Part shown: positions 1 through 8,915 of the stretch, in pieces
Layout: each line of letters opens with the position of its first letter
Position numbering within the stretch: position 1 is the first letter of the stretch
Assembly (NCBI RefSeq): GCF_020035535.1
Contig: NZ_CP083349.1
Coordinates: forward strand, 1,860,001 to 1,924,000
Direction: 5' to 3'
Source of the DNA: Ensifer adhaerens
GTDB lineage: Bacteria > Pseudomonadota > Alphaproteobacteria > Rhizobiales > Rhizobiaceae
Length of the DNA stretch: 64,000 bases
Notes under the pieces: generated by a model
What the model was told of the DNA's origin: nothing
The model's input: only the letters and a program-made list of their open reading frames with translations
Database searches by the model: none
Translations under genes and position numbers: made by a program

Positions 1-435
1 GGCCATCGTGGCGGCGCAATCCCGCTCGGAGAGTGCCGCTTCCTCGGTGATATCACCGGTCGGGTATTCGAGCGCCAGATCGAAGACCTTGAGGCCGAGG
101 TCGTGACTTACGCAGATCTGGTTGATAGCAGCACCGCCGGCGGCAAAGTTCTCGACCATCTGGGCCGTGACGGAAGACGGGAACGGGGTGACGCCCTGTC
201 GGGTGACACCGTGGTTGCCGGCAAAGATCGCCACCAGTGGCCGGTTGACCGCGGGCGCCTTGCCGGTCCAGGCAGCGAGCCAGAAGGCGATTTCTTCGAG
301 ACGCCCGAGCGCGCCCGGCGGCTTCGTCAGCTGTGCGTCCCGCTCCCGCGCCGCGACCAGCGCAGCCGAATCCGGCCCCGGCAGGTTGCGCAACAATTCG
401 CGGAAATCATCAAACGGCAGGCCGCTGGCACTCAT
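1..435 (-). CDS. cobT: Nicotinate-nucleotide--dimethylbenzimidazole phosphoribosyltransferase, 3' end outside window
   Basis: This enzyme transfers phosphoribose from nicotinate mononucleotide to 5,6-dimethylbenzimidazole, giving alpha-ribazole phosphate for the lower ligand of cobalamin in the cytoplasm. Reading the minus strand from the ATG at 433-435 gives an open frame of 145 codons to the window edge. It includes KPPGALGRLEEIAFWLA near residue 40 and FAGNHGVTRQGVTPFP near residue 70, both typical of the family's N-terminal half. The rest of the gene, normally about 340 residues, lies beyond position 1. It diverges from cobS across about 215 bp, an arrangement known in Sinorhizobium, where the genes are also called cobU and cobV. 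I saw no cobalamin riboswitch in the shared intergenic region. Confidence 0.93.
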   Translation of the reverse strand, partial: MSASGLPFDDFRELLRNLPGPDSAALVAARERDAQLTKPPGALGRLEEIAFWLAAWTGKAPAVNRPLVAIFAGNHGVTRQGVTPFPSSVTAQMVENFAAGGAAINQICVSHDLGLKVFDLALEYPTGDITEEAALSERDCAATMA

Positions 436-650
436 GCTGGGAATCCTTGCATCATCGTGAATCTCCGTTCCTCATAGAGGGCGTGGAATATTCGGGCAAC
501 GGCATTTGCGCCAATCCGCGTCGCCGGAGCATGATCCTTGACGGGATGGACGATTCGACGCACCGCGGTTCTCGATGCTCATCACGCTCTCACTTGCGGG
601 CGGCTGTGACATCTGCGATTGCCGCTGAGGGCCAGATCTTTGGAGGGGCC

Positions 651-1439
651 ATGGGCTTTCTGGGCGATTTCTGTGACGACGTGGCGCGCTCGATCGGCTT
701 CCTGAGCCGCATCCCCATGCCGGGGCGCCACTTCGTCGGATATGACGGTCGTCTGGACCGGGCCGTGCGCGCCTTCCCGCTCGCGGGCATCGTGATCGCT
801 CTGCCGTCTGCCGCCGCTGCCAGCGCCATGATCGCACTCAATGTGAGTTCGCTCTTTGCCGCCTTCGTCGTCGTCGCCATCCAGGCGCTCCTGACCGGCG
901 CGCTGCACGAGGACGGCCTTGGCGATACGGCCGACGGTTTCGGCGGCGGACGCGACCGCGACGCGGCCCTCATGATCATGAAGGACAGCCGCGTCGGCAG
1001 CTACGGCGTCGTCGCGCTCATTCTCTCCTTCGGTCTGCGCGTCTCGGCGCTCGCCTCGATCCTGCCGCTGTTCACACCCTTGGGCGCCGGCATGGCGATC
1101 CTCGGCGCTGCAGCACTCAGCCGCGCCGCCATGGTCTGGCACTGGTCGAGCCTGCCGCCTGCCCGGCGCGACGGTGTTGCGGCCGCAGCCGGCGAGCCGG
1201 ACCCGGCAGCCACGCGCTTCGCCCTTGGCTTCGGCCTGATTGCGGCCATGCTGCTCTTCTACTTCGCCCGGGTCCCGGCTCTCGGCCTGATCGCCGCGCT
1301 GCTCGCGGTCTTCGTCGCGGTCAAGGGGTTCGGTCGGATCGCCACCCGCAAGATCGGCGGCCACACCGGCGACACCATCGGCGCCACACAGCAACTCACA
1401 GAAATCGCGGTGTTGGGTGCCCTTGCGCTGACCGTGTGA
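651..1439 (+). CDS. cobS: Adenosylcobinamide-GDP ribazoletransferase
   Basis: This integral membrane enzyme joins adenosylcobinamide-GDP and alpha-ribazole (phosphate), the last step of the cobalamin nucleotide loop. The start ATG at 651 follows a GGAGGGG ribosome site at about 643, although the frame is open further upstream. The 262-residue product begins MGFLGDFCDDVARSIGFLSR. It carries the family core ALHEDGLGDTADGFGGGRDR near residue 85 and MKDSRVGSYGVVAL just after it, where acidic residues bind metal. Several hydrophobic helices follow and the end is GGHTGDTIGATQQLTE. It lies divergent to cobT, which makes its ribazole substrate. DUF1289 follows 36 bp downstream and could be cotranscribed. 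Confidence 0.95.
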   Translation: MGFLGDFCDDVARSIGFLSRIPMPGRHFVGYDGRLDRAVRAFPLAGIVIALPSAAAASAMIALNVSSLFAAFVVVAIQALLTGALHEDGLGDTADGFGGGRDRDAALMIMKDSRVGSYGVVALILSFGLRVSALASILPLFTPLGAGMAILGAAALSRAAMVWHWSSLPPARRDGVAAAAGEPDPAATRFALGFGLIAAMLLFYFARVPALGLIAALLAVFVAVKGFGRIATRKIGGHTGDTIGATQQLTEIAVLGALALTV

Positions 1440-1475
1440 AACATCGATATATCAAGGGAAAACTAGAGCAAGGCC

Positions 1476-1697
1476 ATGGAATCTCCCTGCATTCTCGTCT
1501 GTTCGATCGATGACAAGACCGGCTACTGTTTCGGCTGCGGCCGCACGCGCGATGAAATCGGCCGCTGGACGCTGTACACCGATGCCGAACGCCGGGCGAT
1601 CATGACCACGCTACCCGACCGGCTTGAGACGGTCGAACGCAAGCCCCGGCGCGAAACGCGCCGCAGCCGCATGGCGAGGGAACGCGGCCAAGCATGA
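1476..1697 (+). CDS. DUF1289 domain protein
   Basis: This is a 73-residue protein of the DUF1289 family, which has no established function. The N-terminal part holds the family's cysteine set (SPCILVC, then YCFGCGRTRDEIGRW) between residues 3 and 32. Four closely spaced cysteines suggest metal binding, which is inference from the pattern. The C-terminal third is very basic and rich in Arg (ERKPRRETRRSRMARERG). The next gene starts inside its end with a 4-bp ATGA overlap, so the two are probably translationally coupled. Confidence 0.85.
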   Translation: MESPCILVCSIDDKTGYCFGCGRTRDEIGRWTLYTDAERRAIMTTLPDRLETVERKPRRETRRSRMARERGQA

Positions 1698-2395
1698 CCC
1701 GTCTCTTCATCCTGCTCTCGATCCTGGCCATCGGTCTCATCCTGCTGATCGTCAACCATGATGCCGGCCGCACCATGGGCCTTGCCAACGACGACTTCGG
1801 CAGGCTCGTGTCGTTGGGCGCCATCGCCACGCTGATCGGCGCCGGCGTTGTGCAAAGCCGTCACCGTTTCGGCGAGGGGCTGCGCCAGATCGCCATTTGG
1901 CTCCTCATCACGCTCGCCCTCGTCTCGGCCTATGTCTACCGCTTCGAGCTTCAAGGCTTCGGCAATCGCCTGCTTGCCGGCCTCGTTCCCGGCCGCGCCA
2001 CCGTGATCACCGACAGCGAAGGCCAGCAGGAAGTGGTGCTGCACAAGATGCTGAACGGCCACTTCGAAACCGGTGCAATGGTCAACGGCAAGGATATCAG
2101 CATGCTGGTCGACACCGGCGCCAGCAGCATCGCGCTGACCTACGAGGATGCCGAACGGATCGGTCTCGACCCGGAAAACCTCAGCTACATCGTCACCGTC
2201 ATGACGGCCAATGGCCGCGCGCAGGCGGCGCCCGTCATGCTCCAGGAAATCTCTGTCGGCCCCATCACCCGCCGCAACATCGGCGCGACGGTGGCCGCCA
2301 AGGGGCGGCTCGACCAGAGCCTGCTCGGCATGAGCTTCCTGTCGACGCTGGAGATGCTGCAGATGCGCACCGACGAGTTGCGTCTGCGCGACTGA
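1694..2395 (+). CDS. Membrane-anchored retropepsin-like aspartic protease (TIGR02281 type)
   Basis: A 233-residue protein with two or three hydrophobic segments in the first 85 residues, followed by a soluble domain of about 120 residues. That domain holds the aspartic-protease triad motif in MLVDTGASSIALTYEDAERI near residue 136, and a second family motif (LLGMSFLSTLEMLQM) near the C-terminus. Single-lobed proteases of this sort act as dimers; members of this clan-AA family are common in alphaproteobacteria with no defined substrate. The start overlaps DUF1289 by 4 bp. The topology places the protease domain on one side of the inner membrane, most likely the periplasm. Confidence 0.82.
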   Translation: MTRLFILLSILAIGLILLIVNHDAGRTMGLANDDFGRLVSLGAIATLIGAGVVQSRHRFGEGLRQIAIWLLITLALVSAYVYRFELQGFGNRLLAGLVPGRATVITDSEGQQEVVLHKMLNGHFETGAMVNGKDISMLVDTGASSIALTYEDAERIGLDPENLSYIVTVMTANGRAQAAPVMLQEISVGPITRRNIGATVAAKGRLDQSLLGMSFLSTLEMLQMRTDELRLRD

Positions 2396-2469
2396 CCGGT
2401 CGATCGCGCTGGGCACACCTCCGCCCTTTCGGGCCAAGAGACGAAACCACGGACGCGAGAGGGCACCTC

Positions 2470-3159
2470 ATGGATTTCATGCGACTGTTGAAGTCGATCG
2501 AGGAACTCCTATACGAGCTCGTCTGCTGGCTGCTCTTCTATCCGTTGACCATGTGGCGCACGCTTCGCCGCCCGCAGGCGATGATGCGCTACGCCGACGT
2601 CGAGCTTGGTGACGAGGTGCCCGATCAATATTCGGACGCGCTGAGCCCGCCGCTGTTTCTGCTGATCACCCTGCTCCTGGCGCACGCAATGGAACTCGGC
2701 CTCGTCAGGCAGGCTGCTCCCTGGTCGGCAACGTCGCTGCTCGCTTCCGATTCCAACCTGCTGATGTTTCGTGCAGTCGCCTTCAGCATCCTGCCCTTGC
2801 TGATGGCGGTGAAGCTGCTGCGCCACAAGGGCGCCAAGCTCACGCGTGACACGCTGCGTCCGCCCTTCTTCAGCCAATGCTACGCCACAGCACCCTTTGC
2901 CTTCGCGATCAGCCTGGGCGGCCAATTGCTGTTGGCCGGGCACAACGCCTTTACGCCCGTCGGCGCCGTCTTCGTGGCCGCCTCGATCGTCTGGTACATC
3001 GTCGCCGAGACGCGCTGGTTCGTGGCCGACCTCGGGCTTTCCGCCGTGCGGGCGCTTCTCCACGTCGTCGTGACGATCCTTCAGGCCCTGCTTGCGATGG
3101 TCGTCACCAGCGTCATCATTGCCTATGCGAGTGGAGCGGTGCGAGTGCCGGCACTCTGA
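2470..3159 (+). CDS. Polytopic membrane protein, possibly Yip1-like
   Basis: A 229-residue membrane protein starting MDFMRLLKSIEELLYELVCW. The frame is open well upstream, but the ATG at 2470 is the first start after the aspartic protease gene and matches a conserved-looking N-terminus; the ATG three codons later is an alternative. After an amphipathic N-terminal stretch with one long hydrophobic segment come about four more membrane helices (LSPPLFLLITLLLAHAMELG, FRAVAFSILPLLMAVKLL, PFAFAISLGGQLLLAGH, and the C-terminal region). The arrangement of a cytosolic N-terminus and a bundle of helices recalls Yip1-domain permeases. No catalytic motif was seen and the function is unknown. It ends 14 bp before the convergent ABC permease gene. 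Confidence 0.7.
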   Translation: MDFMRLLKSIEELLYELVCWLLFYPLTMWRTLRRPQAMMRYADVELGDEVPDQYSDALSPPLFLLITLLLAHAMELGLVRQAAPWSATSLLASDSNLLMFRAVAFSILPLLMAVKLLRHKGAKLTRDTLRPPFFSQCYATAPFAFAISLGGQLLLAGHNAFTPVGAVFVAASIVWYIVAETRWFVADLGLSAVRALLHVVVTILQALLAMVVTSVIIAYASGAVRVPAL

Positions 3160-3172
3160 CGGCCGCTGGTTG

Positions 3173-3930
<758 letters not shown>

Positions 3931-3934
<4 letters not shown>

Positions 3935-4857
3935 CGCCCTGCCCCCACGATTTCGACGAAGATGTCCTCCAGCGAGCTTTGCCGCGTGGAGATGTCCTTG
4001 AGCCTGATACCGGCTTCAGCCAAGGCGGCCAGAAACGCGGTGATCCCGGTGCGTTCGGCGCTCGTGTCGTAATCGTAGATCAAACAATGGCCGTCCCCCT
4101 CGAGCGTGAGATTATAGTCGGACAGCGTTTCGGGAACCCCGTCCAGCGGATGGGCGAGATCGACCCGCAACTGCTTGCGCCCGAGCTTCGACATCAGCGC
4201 GACCTTGTCTTCGACCAGCAGGATCGTGCCGCCATTGATGACGCCGATGCGATCGGCGATTTCTTCCGCCTCTTCGATGTAGTGCGTCGTCAGGATGATC
4301 GTGACACCGGAGGCACGCAGCCGCTCGACCACCTCCCACATGCTCTTGCGCAGATTGACGTCGACACCGGCCGTCGGCTCGTCGAGGAAGAGGACCCGCG
4401 GCTCGTGCGACAACGCCTTGGCGATCAGCACGCGTCGCTTCATGCCGCCGGAAAGCTCGCGCAGCATGTTGTCCTTCTTGTCCCAGAGCGAAAGGTCCTT
4501 CAACACCTTCTCTATATGGGCAGGATTAGGCTTCTTGCCGTGCAGCCCGCGCGAGAAGGAGACCGTGTTCCACACGGTTTCGAAGGCATCGGTCGTCAGT
4601 TCCTGCGGCACGAGCCCGATCATCGCGCGGGTCTCGCGAAAGTCGCGTACCACGTCATGGCCGCCAACGGTGACCGTTCCGCCGCTCGGATTGACGATGC
4701 CGCAGATGATGGAGATCAGGGTCGTCTTGCCGGCGCCGTTCGGGCCGAGCAGCGCCAGGATCTCGCCTTCCTCGATATCGAGGCTGACGCCCTTCAACGC
4801 CTGGAACCCGGAGGCATAGGTCTTCGACAGGTTGGAAACGGAAACGATAGGCGCCAT
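3931..4857 (-). CDS. ABC exporter ATP-binding protein (NodI/CcmA-like)
   Basis: A 308-residue ATPase that powers the permease encoded directly downstream. The Walker A motif is [10 protein letters not shown], the signature is [15 protein letters not shown], Walker B is [12 protein letters not shown] and the switch His lies in [13 protein letters not shown]-terminal domain of about 80 residues after the ATPase core resembles the DrrA/NodI class. The frame opens at 4911, but the ATG at 4857 ([17 protein letters not shown]) gives the normal family N-terminus. Coupling to the permease by the 4-bp overlap is direct evidence of a shared complex. No regulator lies beside it. Confidence 0.92.
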
Positions 4858-4961
4858 GAAGCTGATCCGGATGCGGGGGCGAAGTCGGCAGGTTTCGCCT
4901 ATATGGGGCAATTGATTGCGATTTGCAGCCTACCGGATGGAAAAAACAAGGTGACGCTTTG

Positions 4962-5435
4962 TCAATGCGGCTGCGACAGGCGGGTCCCGGCGCCGGCCGT
5001 CTGTGTGGGCTTGCGCGCCACCAGCCGGTCGTGGATCAGCATCCCGGCCACCATCGCCGCCACGAAGAGCATCGTCGCCGGCAGGCCGAGCGACAGCGAT
5101 GCGAGCGCCGGGCCCGGGCAAAGGCCAACCAGTCCCCAACCGACGCCGAAAATTGCCGAGCCGACGATCAGTCGCCTGTCGATGACCTGATTGTCCGGCA
5201 AATGGAAGGTTTCGTCGAACAAAGGTCGCTTGAGACGGCGTGTCAGCAGGACGCCGAGCGCAGAAACCAGAACGGCCCCGCCAAGTACGAAGGCAAGGCT
5301 CGGGTTCCAGTTGCCGGTGACATCCAGGAACGCCCGCACCCGCGCGGGATCGAGCATGCCCGACAGCGAAAGACCAAAACCGAACACGAGGCCGGAAACG
5401 AGCGTCGCCGCAAGGCGGAAAACTGCACCGTTCAT
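4962..5435 (-). CDS. YeeE/YedE-type sulfur transporter half (DUF6691)
   Basis: A 157-residue membrane protein with four or five hydrophobic segments, the second half of a paired YeeE/YedE sulfur-compound transporter. It has the family motif GLCPGPALASL near residue 120; a Cys in this position is thought to relay thiosulfate or persulfide sulfur through the channel. The N-terminus has GLSLSGMLDPARVRAF, common to the family. Its start overlaps the end of the companion gene (5432-5839) by 4 bp. Both lie downstream of bigR, so they are probably induced by sulfide or persulfide stress. Confidence 0.85.
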   Translation of the reverse strand: MNGAVFRLAATLVSGLVFGFGLSLSGMLDPARVRAFLDVTGNWNPSLAFVLGGAVLVSALGVLLTRRLKRPLFDETFHLPDNQVIDRRLIVGSAIFGVGWGLVGLCPGPALASLSLGLPATMLFVAAMVAGMLIHDRLVARKPTQTAGAGTRLSQPH

Positions 5436-5839
5436 CCGACCAGGCCCATGACAAAAACCGTGACGATCGCCGCGCCCATGAAGGTGGCGACCGCCGCCAT
5501 CGAACGCCGCGACAACCTTGCAAGCCCGACGACGCCATGGCCGCTGGTGCAGCCGGAGCCCATGCGGGAGCCGAAGCCGACCAGCAGGCCGCCGGCCACC
5601 AGCAGCGGCCAGGATGACGTGACCGTCACCACCGGCCAGGTGCCGAAGACGAGATGAAAGACCAACGGCCCTGCCATCAGCCCCAGCACAAACAACGCTC
5701 CGGTGGAGGCCTGCACGCCTTGCAGCAGACGTCCAGCGATACCGCTGATCCCAGCCACCCGACCATTCGCCACCATCAGGATCGCTGCCGAGAGGCCGAT
5801 CAACAGCCCGCCCGCCAGCGCATTCCCGTATTCACTCAT
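5432..5839 (-). CDS. YeeE/YedE-type sulfur transporter half
   Basis: A 135-residue membrane protein with four hydrophobic segments and the family signature GSGCTSGHGVVGLARLS near residue 100, whose Cys is the presumed sulfur-relay residue. With the adjacent 157-residue protein it makes up a split YeeE/YedE transporter (PmpA/PmpB type). The gene starts 4 bp inside the end of bigR and its own end overlaps the second half, so all three genes are coupled. In Xylella and Agrobacterium the bigR operon also encodes the persulfide dioxygenase Blh; no such gene is present beside this copy. Confidence 0.87.
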   Translation of the reverse strand: MSEYGNALAGGLLIGLSAAILMVANGRVAGISGIAGRLLQGVQASTGALFVLGLMAGPLVFHLVFGTWPVVTVTSSWPLLVAGGLLVGFGSRMGSGCTSGHGVVGLARLSRRSMAAVATFMGAAIVTVFVMGLVG

Positions 5840-6168
5840 GTTTTGGAACCATCCCGACAGAAGATCTGATAGAGCGCGCCAACGAGACGCGCCACCTTGT
5901 CGTGGCTAAGCCGATAGAAAACCTGCTTGGCCTGCCGACGCGTCGAGACAATGCCGGCATCGCGCAGCACGGTCAATTGCTGCGAGAGGGTCGGCTGACG
6001 AATGCTCAGGCTTTCTTCCAGTGCCGCCACCGAGTGTTCGCCCTCCAGCAAGGCGCTCACGATCAGCAGTCGATTTCGGTTGGCGAGAGTTCTCAGGATT
6101 TTCGAAACTTCGCCGGCGTGCGCGGCCATATCCGTGCGCACCCCCGGAAATTGCATAACAGTTCCCAT
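5836..6168 (-). CDS. bigR: BigR-type ArsR-family repressor
   Basis: A 110-residue winged-helix repressor of the ArsR/SmtB family. The frame opens at 6234, but the ATG at 6168 (MGTVMQFPGVRTDM) fits homologues. The recognition helix region reads IRQPTLSQQLTVLRDAGIVS, followed by the wing TRRQAKQVFYRL. BigR proteins sense sulfide or persulfide through a pair of cysteines. In this reading only one Cys is clear (YQIFCRDG near the C-terminus), so the sensing chemistry may differ or BigR may be the nearest named relative only. It is the first gene of a coupled operon with two YeeE/YedE genes. An A+T-rich palindrome upstream is a likely operator. Confidence 0.78.
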   Translation of the reverse strand: MGTVMQFPGVRTDMAAHAGEVSKILRTLANRNRLLIVSALLEGEHSVAALEESLSIRQPTLSQQLTVLRDAGIVSTRRQAKQVFYRLSHDKVARLVGALYQIFCRDGSKT

Positions 6169-6261
6169 AGTATCCTCCTGTCGTTGCCCTAGGAGTGTGT
6201 AGTGCCCCAATGCTTGCCGTGGCTTGCCGACCACTATCCATGATTGTTATACCAAATAATA

Positions 6262-6274
6262 TAATATCGTATTA
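6262..6274. promoter_or_regulatory. Candidate BigR operator palindrome
   Basis: TAATATCGTATTA is a perfect 5-3-5 inverted repeat inside a very A+T-rich block (6244-6290) about 95 bp upstream of the bigR start. Known BigR operators are A+T-rich palindromes overlapping the promoter of the same operon. Autoregulation is inferred. Confidence 0.5.
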
Positions 6275-6452
6275 CTTATTAACAAACCAGACAAAACATG
6301 ACCGCGCTATCAGCGCTATTCCCCCTTACCTGTCCGTTGACTGTCAAATCATATAGAAAATTCAGTTCGTTACAACGCAACCGCAACAATTGCGAAAACG
6401 CCATATTTGGGGCAACCGGCCGGACAACTTCGGTCGATCATAAAACTTCTGG

Positions 6453-6735
6453 TATAGTGTCCCAAAATGCGAACCTGCGATGACGCTACGGGGTCCTCGG
6501 CCGGAACGCCCGATGGCTTCCGACGTGAATGCAGGCTTCAACCGTTACCCGGCGAAAGATCTACAAAATGAATCGTCGTCAGCCGCCTGCCCCTGTCACG
6601 AAACGGTGACGGAGTTCGAGCAATTTGCTCGCGCGGCGCGATATCGCCCTTTGATTTGCGCTCGTGATTTGCAAACCGGAGCCTCCCCCTTTTGCTCCGG
6701 TGGTTGGGCCGGCCTCCCCGCCGGCCTCTTTTTTT
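6453..6735 (+). ncRNA. Candidate small RNA or orphan transcript ending at a strong terminator
   Basis: The interval between bigR and the extensin gene has no convincing long gene, yet ends on the plus strand at a strong intrinsic terminator. A TATAGT hexamer at 6453-6458 could be a -10 box, giving a transcript of about 270 nt. A hairpin at 6676-6700 (CCGGAGC paired with GCTCCGG) precedes the terminator. Two tiny overlapping frames exist (from the ATG at about 6468 and from the ATG in AAAATGA at about 6570) but have no coding support that I can judge. I could not match the sequence to 6S, SRP, RNase P or tmRNA. The call rests on terminator plus promoter-like spacing only. Confidence 0.3.
6707..6735 (+). 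terminator. Intrinsic terminator
   Basis: A 7-bp G+C stem (GGCCGGC with GCCGGCC, loop CTCCCC) is followed by TCTTTTTTT. It is oriented on the plus strand, although the nearest annotated genes on both sides are on the minus strand, so it implies an unannotated plus-strand transcript upstream. Confidence 0.75.
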
Positions 6736-6786
6736 ACCCGCTCCCGGCTCCACGGACCCCAGGAGCAAGATGCCGCGCTTCAGCCG

Positions 6787-8043
6787 TCAATCACAGTGGC
6801 GGTAGCCGGTCTTGCGGGTTCTCAGATCGAAGTGGAAATGGTCCTTGTGGAACGGGTCGCTGCCCGGCCCGAGCACCGTGTTGAAATATTTGCAGCTATC
6901 GGAGCGCACGGCCTTCAAGAGCCCCTTCTCGCGAAAGGCGAAGAAGCCCGGCTTGCGGACATCGATTTCCTTGCCGTTCTTGAGCACGAACTTGCCGACG
7001 TCGATGGCATTGCCGTGTGCGTGCTCGGACATCGGGTTACCGCGGCGGGAATTCATCGTGCGGCAGGAATAGCCGCCCAGCGGCTTGATGGTCTGGACGC
7101 CCGACCAGTAGCGGTAGCGGGACGATGGCGCGAGTTCGTATTTCACCCACTTGGCGAAGGCCTCCGTCACCTCGCAATTGAGCTTGACCGCCGGCTTCAC
7201 GCCAATGCCACCGGAGAGGCCGCTAAGCTCGATCGGATAGTCGATGCCGCAGGACGGCCCGTTGCTGATACGCGGGATGTCGCGAAAGACGACACCGAGC
7301 TTCTTCAGGCGCTGGCGGCAAGAAATCTCCGAAGCCGGCATCTGGCCGGTATACTCGGGCGCCGACATCGGGTTGCGGACCCGCGGCAGGAACGCGACCT
7401 GTTGTGGCTCCTGCGCCCTTTGCACGGCACGCTGCTCCGCCATCGCGCGTGCCCGCTGGGCGTCTTCGGCCGCAGCCTTCTCGGCAGAAAGCGGTGGCAG
7501 ATCGGGATCATAGCCAAGGTTCGCCTCGGACGCGGCCGCGCCTGCGGATGCGCGACCGAGCTGGCGCACATTGTCTTCGCCTATGCCGCCGACCACCGGC
7601 TGGCTGGCATTGCCCTCGGCGATCTCGTTGCTCTGCTCTTCCGCCAGGCCGACGACCGGCTGCTCGACGCCGAGCATGGCATCCATGTTGACGCCCTCAT
7701 CGGGAATGGCAGTGGAACCCGTATTCGCCGGCTGCGCGCCGGAGGAGACCGCCTCGTCGCTGTCGATCATCGGCAGAGACCGCCGCGTTTGTTCCGGCGC
7801 GGCCTGCGCCGGCGCAGCATAGCCGCGGGTGCCATTGCTCATCGAACTCGACGTTGCGGCGGGATAGACGGCCACTTCTTCCTGCGGCACCGCATCGACG
7901 GGCACCGGCCCGATCGAGCCGACCCGGGAGCCGCCATCGATCCGTCCGGGCGGCGAAAGCGCGTCATCGGTCGAACAGGCGACAAGCGACAGTGAAAGAA
8001 CGAGTGCCGTCAGCGGGCGATGGAGACCGGTAACATACGTCAT
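6787..8043 (-). CDS. Extensin-like C-terminal domain lipoprotein (putative peptidoglycan peptidase)
   Basis: A 418-residue protein. From the ATG at 8043 the N-terminus is MTYVTGLHRPLTALVLSLSL followed by VACS, a lipobox that predicts a lipid-anchored envelope protein. A low-complexity linker rich in Pro, Ala and Glu spans about residues 25-235. The C-terminal 180 residues are the extensin-like domain: cysteines in ISCRQRLKKLGV and GPSCGIDYP, then SEHAHGNAIDVGKF and DPFHKDHFHFDLR. The H-x6-D and HxH spacing match the zinc-binding pattern of M15-type D-Ala-D-Ala peptidases, so a cell-wall role is likely. The GTG/ATG starts further upstream (to 8085) would bury the signal sequence. Confidence 0.85.
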   Translation of the reverse strand: MTYVTGLHRPLTALVLSLSLVACSTDDALSPPGRIDGGSRVGSIGPVPVDAVPQEEVAVYPAATSSSMSNGTRGYAAPAQAAPEQTRRSLPMIDSDEAVSSGAQPANTGSTAIPDEGVNMDAMLGVEQPVVGLAEEQSNEIAEGNASQPVVGGIGEDNVRQLGRASAGAAASEANLGYDPDLPPLSAEKAAAEDAQRARAMAEQRAVQRAQEPQQVAFLPRVRNPMSAPEYTGQMPASEISCRQRLKKLGVVFRDIPRISNGPSCGIDYPIELSGLSGGIGVKPAVKLNCEVTEAFAKWVKYELAPSSRYRYWSGVQTIKPLGGYSCRTMNSRRGNPMSEHAHGNAIDVGKFVLKNGKEIDVRKPGFFAFREKGLLKAVRSDSCKYFNTVLGPGSDPFHKDHFHFDLRTRKTGYRHCD

Positions 8044-8363
8044 ACCGAACTGCGCCTTCCTCCAAACGGTCAAAGAGACCGTCATTCATCACCCCGCCGC
8101 CCCCGCAGCGGCGCACCCACCGGCACGCAAAGATCGCTGCAGCACATCGAATTGCTGCCTATCGCCTGTGTCGCAAACCGGGCACAGCAGCCGAAAGGTC
8201 AGATTTCGAAGGCATTTTATTCAAATACGGTAAACGAAGCCTTGCGACCGATGCCCGAGATCAAGGGTGGGGGACGTTTAGCGATGCCCGACTGTTGACA
8301 GCAAGAAGCCCGCGTCTTCGGCAGACGCGGGCTCCACATTTTCCGTAGTCAGGTGGCTGGATG
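8044..8363. other. Intergenic region with one terminator
   Basis: About 320 bp between two minus-strand genes. It holds the terminator of the Kazal lipoprotein gene (8307-8333) and, near 8044-8110, the leader of the extensin-like gene. No further gene was seen. Confidence 0.6.
8307..8333 (-). terminator. Intrinsic terminator of the Kazal lipoprotein gene
   Basis: An 11-bp perfect stem (AGCCCGCGTCT with AGACGCGGGCT) with a 5-base loop, followed on the minus strand by TCTTGC, a weak U-tract. It lies 30 bp after the stop of the Kazal gene. Confidence 0.75.
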
Positions 8364-8915
8364 TCAGCGGCACTCGCCGCGATGCACGATCCGGAATCCC
8401 GCACCGCCAGCCTCGCAGGCGTTCGAGAAGGTTTCCGTCCGACCGCCACGCTGGCCGCAGACCGGCGCGAATTCGCGCGTGCAGAACTGGCCCTGCGGCG
8501 GACGATCGTCACCGCGACGGCATTCACCGCGACCGATCACCTGGAAGCCCTCGGACCGTGCCTGGCAGGCATTGGAGAAGGTCTGCGTGCGGCCACCACG
8601 CTCGCCGCAGACGGGCATGTATTCCATGGTGCAGGCCTGCGGCGGCCGCGCCGGCGGGCGGTTGTCGGGACGGCACTCGCCGCGGTGGACGACATTGAAA
8701 CCGTCGGCGCGCGCCTGGCAGGAATTCGGGAAGGTGCGCAGGCGATTGCCGCGCTCACCGCAAACCGGCGCATACTCCATCGTGCAGGCCGCCGGACGGG
8801 TCGGCCGCGGCCCAGGACGCGGCTCGTCGACGACAACGGTACAGGCGGAGAGAAAGCCGAGCCCGAGCATCAGCACGACGATCGGGCGCGTCAGAAGAAG
8901 TTTGAGAAGTGCCAT
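8364..8915 (-). CDS. Lipoprotein with three Kazal-type protease-inhibitor domains
   Basis: A 183-residue exported protein. The N-terminus is basic and hydrophobic and ends in a lipobox (GLGFLSACTVVVDEP), so it should be lipid-anchored. Three Kazal-like repeats follow at about residues 42-80, 92-131 and 143-183. Each has the pattern CTMEYAPVCGERG, then TFPNSCQARADGF and HRGEC, with five or six cysteines that would form disulfides in the periplasm. Kazal domains inhibit serine proteases by presenting a reactive loop; the P1 position would lie near the second cysteine. Pro/Arg-rich linkers separate the domains. Possible roles are defence against host, predator or self proteases. No neighbour suggests a partner. 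Confidence 0.85.
   Translation of the reverse strand: MALLKLLLTRPIVVLMLGLGFLSACTVVVDEPRPGPRPTRPAACTMEYAPVCGERGNRLRTFPNSCQARADGFNVVHRGECRPDNRPPARPPQACTMEYMPVCGERGGRTQTFSNACQARSEGFQVIGRGECRRGDDRPPQGQFCTREFAPVCGQRGGRTETFSNACEAGGAGFRIVHRGECR

Noticed and set aside
436..650. Cobalamin riboswitch between cobT and cobS
   Set aside because: No B12-box-like sequence or the expected multi-stem fold could be traced in 215 bp.
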